From Clostridiales bacterium (GTDB lineage: Bacteria > Bacillota > Clostridia > Lachnospirales > Lachnospiraceae): a DNA stretch of 24,650 nt. The position numbers were made by a program, and so were the translations under genes. The DNA lies in the NCBI GenBank assembly GCA_019416265.1, contig DXXQ01000210.1:1-24650 (forward strand), written 5' to 3'. The notes under the pieces were generated by a model that saw only the letters and a program-made list of their open reading frames with translations, made no database searches and had not been told where the DNA came from. Of the stretch, positions 21,827 through 24,650 are shown piece by piece (position 1 is the stretch's first letter; each line of letters begins with the position of its first letter).

Positions 21827-21851
21827 GTAACTGTAAGGTTTTAACAGTTAC
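21827..21851 (+). other. Hairpin between rpmG and secE
   Basis: GTAACTGT (21827-21834) and ACAGTTAC (21844-21851) form a perfect 8-bp stem with a 9-base loop. There is no T run after it, so it is unlikely to terminate. It could be an RNA processing or stability element that sets different levels of L33 and SecE. Confidence 0.5.
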
Positions 21852-21877
21852 TCACAGAGAAATTGTGAGGTTAGGCT

Positions 21878-22084
21878 ATGGGAAAAGAAAAATCTTCTGA
21901 AAAAACTCAGAAGAAAAGTTGGTTTCAGGGACTTCAATCAGAATTCAGAAAGATTATCTGGACCGACCGTAACACCCTGATCAAGCAGACTGTAGTGGTC
22001 ATTATTGTCACCATTATTTTAGGTGCGTTGGTCAGCGTTATGGACGCAGCTATTCTGGAAGGAATTAATCTTTTAGTCAAATAA
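21878..22084 (+). CDS. secE: Preprotein translocase subunit SecE
   Basis: The 68-residue single-pass membrane protein has a basic, Lys-rich N-terminus, the conserved amphipathic stretch FQGLQSEFRKIIWTDRNTLI (residues about 18-37), and one membrane segment TVVVIIVTIILGALVSVMDA. SecE stabilises SecY in the protein-export channel. The short one-segment form is normal for Firmicutes. A GTGAGG stretch precedes the ATG, and nusG follows after 18 bases. Confidence 0.96.
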   Translation: MGKEKSSEKTQKKSWFQGLQSEFRKIIWTDRNTLIKQTVVVIIVTIILGALVSVMDAAILEGINLLVK

Positions 22085-22102
22085 GGGCAAAGGTGAGATT
22101 GT

Positions 22103-22621
22103 ATGTCAGAAGCGAAATGGTACGTTGTTCATACCTATTCCGGGTATGAGAACAAAGTAAAGGCCAACATTGAAAAAACCATCGAGAACAGACATCTGGA
22201 AGACCAGATCCTCGAGGTTCGTGTCCCGTTGCAGGACGTAGTGGAAATGAAAAATGGAACTGCCAAGCAGGTTCAGAAGAAAATGTTTCCTGGCTATGTA
22301 CTCCTCAATATGGTAATGAATGACGATACATGGTATGTTGTTCGTAATACCAGAGGTGTTACAGGATTTGTAGGACCGGGGTCCAAGCCTGTGCCGCTCA
22401 CAGAGGAGGAAATGTTACCACTGGGTATTCAGAAAGAAGATATTCAGGTGGATTTTGTTGAAGGCGATATGGTAGTAGTTACCGGTGGTGCCTGGAAGGA
22501 TACTGTTGGTGCTATTACAGCTATCAATGCTCAGAAACAGACAGTTACGATCAATGTTGAGCTGTTCGGCCGCGAAACGCCGGTAGAAATTAGTTTCGCA
22601 GAAATCAAAAAAGCAGATTAA
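22103..22621 (+). CDS. nusG: Transcription termination/antitermination protein NusG
   Basis: The 172-residue protein has the NGN domain (KWYVVHTYSGYENKVKANIE, KMFPGYVLLNMVMNDDTWYV, NTRGVTGFVG) and a C-terminal KOW domain (about 118-172: VDFVEGDMVVVTGGAWKDTV, VELFGRETPVEISF). It binds RNA polymerase to modulate pausing and couples it with ribosomes or other factors. AAAGGTGAG precedes the ATG. The length and motifs are standard. Confidence 0.98.
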   Translation: MSEAKWYVVHTYSGYENKVKANIEKTIENRHLEDQILEVRVPLQDVVEMKNGTAKQVQKKMFPGYVLLNMVMNDDTWYVVRNTRGVTGFVGPGSKPVPLTEEEMLPLGIQKEDIQVDFVEGDMVVVTGGAWKDTVGAITAINAQKQTVTINVELFGRETPVEISFAEIKKAD

Positions 22622-22659
22622 TGGTTTCCGGGTGAACCGGAGACAGGTAACACATTATC

Positions 22660-22690
22660 GTGGGAGGGAAATAACCCCCGCCAATACCAC
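22660..22690 (+). promoter_or_regulatory. Conserved leader hairpin directly upstream of rplK
   Basis: GTGGGAGGG, then a CCCCCGCC stretch, then AATACCAC form a hairpin (outer GTGG/CCAC, inner GGG/CCC). It ends three bases before the rplK ribosome binding site. An almost identical element stands before rplA (23154-23181), which suggests a shared regulator such as L1 or L11 binding its own message. Confidence 0.6.
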
Positions 22691-22706
22691 ATAGGAGGTG
22701 CCGAAA

Positions 22707-23132
22707 ATGGCAAAGAAAGTTACAGGATATATTAAATTACAGATTCCGGCTGGTAAAGCAACTCCAGCACCACCGGTTGGTCCGGCTCTTGGACAGCACG
22801 GTGTAAATATCGTTCAGTTTACAAAAGAGTTCAATGCAAGAACAGCAGATCAGGATGGCATGATCATTCCTGTAGTTATCACTGTTTACGCAGACAGAAG
22901 TTTCAGCTTCATAACCAAAACTCCGCCGGCAGCAGTTCTTCTGAAAAAAGCTGCTAACATCAAATCCGGTTCCGGCGCACCGAACAAAACAAAAGTTGCT
23001 AAAGTTACAAAAGCTCAGGTTACAGAAATCGCAGAGCTTAAAATGAAAGACTTAAATGCAGCATCCATCGAAGCAGCAGCCAGCATGATCGCAGGTACTG
23101 CAAGAAGTATGGGTATTGAAGTAGTAGACTAA
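22707..23132 (+). CDS. rplK: 50S ribosomal protein L11
   Basis: The 141-residue protein shows the L11 N-terminal domain (VTGYIKLQIPAGKATPAPPV, GPALGQHGVNIVQFTKEFNA) and the rRNA-binding C-terminal domain (TKAQVTEIAELKMKDLNAAS, TARSMGIEV). It forms the GTPase-associated centre of the 50S subunit with 23S rRNA. The ATG at 22707 has AGGAGGTG upstream; a TTG three codons earlier overlaps the ribosome binding site and is rejected. The leader hairpin just before it may allow repression. Confidence 0.98.
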   Translation: MAKKVTGYIKLQIPAGKATPAPPVGPALGQHGVNIVQFTKEFNARTADQDGMIIPVVITVYADRSFSFITKTPPAAVLLKKAANIKSGSGAPNKTKVAKVTKAQVTEIAELKMKDLNAASIEAAASMIAGTARSMGIEVVD

Positions 23133-23153
23133 TTACTGATAAAAATATAAAGA

Positions 23154-23181
23154 GTGGGAGGGCAATCCCCGCAAATACCAC
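23154..23181 (+). promoter_or_regulatory. Conserved leader hairpin directly upstream of rplA
   Basis: GTGGGAGGG, CCCCGC and AATACCAC recur here in the same order as before rplK, with the same GTGG/CCAC closing pairs. AGGAGG of rplA follows directly at 23182-23187. Sharing of sequence and position with the rplK element makes chance unlikely. Confidence 0.6.
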
Positions 23182-23195
23182 AGGAGGTTATAGAA

Positions 23196-23888
23196 ATGAA
23201 ACGAGGAAAGAAATACGTGGAGGCTGCGAAAGCAGTAGACCGCGCAACATTATATGATACCGCAGAAGCTATCAGCTTAGTAAAGAAAGCTGCTGTTGCA
23301 AAATTTGACGAGACAATCGAAGTTCATATCCGTACAGGCTGCGATGGCCGTCATGCAGATCAGCAGATCCGTGGCGCAGTAGTTCTGCCACACGGAACTG
23401 GTAAAAAAGTTCGCGTTTTAGTATTCGCAAAAGACGCAAAAGCAGAAGAAGCAAAAGCAGCAGGCGCTGAATTCGTAGGAGCTGAGGAACTGATTCCGAA
23501 GATCCAGAACGAAGGATGGTTAGACTTCGACGTAGTTGTTGCAACTCCAGATATGATGGGTGTTGTAGGTCGTCTTGGTCGTGTACTTGGACCGAAAGGT
23601 TTAATGCCAAACCCGAAAGCTGGTACAGTAACAATGGACGTTACTAAAGCTGTTCACGATATCAAAGCAGGTAAGATTGAATACCGTCTTGATAAAACCA
23701 ACATCATTCATGTTCCGGTTGGTAAAGCATCCTTTACAGAGGAACAGTTAAGCGACAACTTCCAGACGCTGATCGAAGCTATCATCAAGGCTAGACCAAG
23801 CACACTGAAAGGTCAGTTCTTAAGAAGCGTAACAATCGCTCCTACAATGGGACCTGGTGTGAAGATCAACCCAATGAAATTAGCTTAA
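23196..23888 (+). CDS. rplA: 50S ribosomal protein L1
   Basis: The 230-residue protein begins MKRGKKYVEAAKAVDRATLY and contains the conserved DVVVATPDMMGVVGRLGRVL, GPKGLMPNPKAGTVT and the C-terminal SVTIAPTMGPGVKINPMKL, all typical of L1. It forms the mobile L1 stalk and, in many bacteria, represses its own operon by binding the mRNA. The ATG at 23196 follows AGGAGG by 8 bases. A longer in-frame GTG start at 23154 would lie in the leader hairpin. Contrary to the usual order, no rplJ-rplL follows; a terminator comes directly after. Confidence 0.98.
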   Translation: MKRGKKYVEAAKAVDRATLYDTAEAISLVKKAAVAKFDETIEVHIRTGCDGRHADQQIRGAVVLPHGTGKKVRVLVFAKDAKAEEAKAAGAEFVGAEELIPKIQNEGWLDFDVVVATPDMMGVVGRLGRVLGPKGLMPNPKAGTVTMDVTKAVHDIKAGKIEYRLDKTNIIHVPVGKASFTEEQLSDNFQTLIEAIIKARPSTLKGQFLRSVTIAPTMGPGVKINPMKLA

Positions 23889-23903
23889 TAGATTAAGAAT
23901 AAG

Positions 23904-23937
23904 AGCTTCTGCGGAAAATTTCCGCAGGAGCTTTTTT
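23904..23937 (+). terminator. Rho-independent terminator after rplA
   Basis: AGCTTCTGCGGAA (23904-23916) pairs with TTCCGCAGGAGCT (23920-23932) with one G-U pair and a 3-base loop, then six T residues. This strong hairpin ends the rpmG-rplA operon. Confidence 0.95.
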
Positions 23938-24081
23938 CACTTTACAGTAAAACTATGTGCAGGAATACAACTATATAATAAGAATTTCTTAAGGATTTCC
24001 GTCTTTCAAATTAAAAAAATTCTGTTATTCTTATAATTATAGAGGTAATTTCTATTTATAGAGATTTAATAGAGGCAGGTA

Positions 24082-24090
24082 TGTTATACT
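24082..24090 (+). promoter_or_regulatory. Extended -10 element of the carboxypeptidase gene
   Basis: TGTTATACT gives TGn plus TATACT (24085-24090), about 33 bases before the TTG start. No good -35 is seen. An imperfect inverted repeat, AATTTCTAT/ATAGAGATT (about 24047-24066), lies just upstream and could bind a regulator. Confidence 0.45.
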
Positions 24091-24122
24091 TGAAAAAGTA
24101 AAAAAAGAAAAGGGGAATAACA

Positions 24123-24650
24123 TTGGCTAATAAACGAAAAAGACGCAGATCACGCCGGAGAAAGAGCAGCGGTTCAGGAAAGATTATATTCTGTGCAGTA
24201 GTGGAAGTTCTGGTGATGCTTACTTTGGTGATTATCATTGGCTGGAATAAAGGGGTTAAGGAGTGGTTTGAGCAATTCCAGATACCTGTTGTGAAAGAAG
24301 TGGATATAAGCGGGATAAACAGTCCTTACGGAATCCTGATCGACGCCCGAAGCGGAAAAACACTGGGAGAGAGCGGAGCAGACGAGAGGATTTATCCAGC
24401 GTCTCTGACAAAGATGATGACTGCCATTGTGGCCATAGAGGAGCTGAAAAGCCTTGATACAGAGATTACATTGAGCAATGAAGTATTTAACGGGTTATAT
24501 GAACAGGATGCCACACAGGCGGGATTTCAGCCGGGAGAGACTGTACGGGCCATAGACCTTCTATACGGAGTCATGCTTCCTTCAGGAGCAGAGTGCTGTA
24601 TTGGGCTGGCAGACTATATTTCCGGCTCGGAAGAGGGCTTTGTGCAGTTG
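24123..24650 (+). CDS. D-alanyl-D-alanine carboxypeptidase (low-molecular-weight PBP), N-terminal part
   Basis: The gene runs off the right edge; 176 codons are visible from a TTG start at 24123 (AGGGG 7 bases upstream). The product has a strongly basic cytoplasmic start (ANKRKRRRSRRRKSSGSGK), a membrane anchor of about 20 residues (IIFCAVVEVLVMLTLVIIIG), then a periplasmic-type peptidase S11 domain. The SxxK motif is PASLTKMMTA, with the catalytic Ser and Lys. The region of the second motif reads LPSGAECCIGLADY, where SGA replaces the usual SxN triad, seen in some Clostridia relatives. The KTG motif lies outside the window. The enzyme trims the terminal D-Ala from peptidoglycan stem peptides. 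Confidence 0.88.
   Translation, partial: MANKRKRRRSRRRKSSGSGKIIFCAVVEVLVMLTLVIIIGWNKGVKEWFEQFQIPVVKEVDISGINSPYGILIDARSGKTLGESGADERIYPASLTKMMTAIVAIEELKSLDTEITLSNEVFNGLYEQDATQAGFQPGETVRAIDLLYGVMLPSGAECCIGLADYISGSEEGFVQL

Noticed and set aside
1..24650. CRISPR array, insertion sequence or prophage genes
   Set aside because: No regularly spaced repeats, transposase, integrase or phage structural genes were seen.

Overview
The window looks like a chromosomal segment of a low-to-mid GC Gram-positive gut anaerobe, most likely a Lachnospiraceae member (Blautia/Mediterraneibacter-like). This is inferred from strong AGGAGG ribosome binding sites, TGnTATAAT-type promoters, the glgC-glgD pair, the zinc-binding form of L33, and PadR-DUF2812, DUF1653 and YczE-type genes. 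No taxon marker was searched.

Layout. (1) 1-1508: the 3' end of phnW and all of phnX (2-aminoethylphosphonate degradation), then a monocistronic bacteriohemerythrin with its own promoter and terminator. (2) 1617-7779: accessory genes. These are a YczE/YitT-type membrane protein, an XRE regulator, two tiny proteins, a DUF2812-PadR operon whose promoter carries two matching palindromes, a DUF1653 protein, a LURP-one-like protein, a broken XRE regulator gene, and a small HD-domain alarmone-hydrolase-like protein. (3) 7869-10134 (minus strand): glgC-glgD, for ADP-glucose synthesis in glycogen storage. (4) 10290-13752: surface polysaccharide genes, namely a polyisoprenyl-phosphate sugar-1-phosphate transferase, a family 2 glycosyltransferase and a membrane acyltransferase. 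(5) 13928-21464: a tight six-gene operon with its own promoter. It encodes a TagD-type cytidylyltransferase fused to a degenerate Gfo/Idh/MocA domain, a TPR-like protein, a LicD-family protein that has lost its acidic catalytic cluster, a TPP-dependent acetolactate-synthase-like enzyme, an SDR reductase and a LacX-type aldose epimerase. (6) 21529-23937: rpmG-secE-nusG-rplK-rplA with structured leaders, ending in a strong terminator without rplJ-rplL. (7) 24123 to the end: the start of a membrane-anchored D-Ala-D-Ala carboxypeptidase.

The most interesting part is region 5. The gene content suggests a small carbonyl compound or sugar is made by the TPP enzyme, reduced by the SDR, activated as a CDP derivative by the cytidylyltransferase and then attached to a glycan. 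Regions 4 and 5 together would then build and decorate a cell-surface polymer. The substrate and product are unknown, and both the LicD-like protein and the oxidoreductase half of the fusion appear to have lost canonical catalytic residues. Other observations worth checking are the near-identical hairpins in front of rplK and rplA, the folded rpmG leader, and the PadR-type operator pair.
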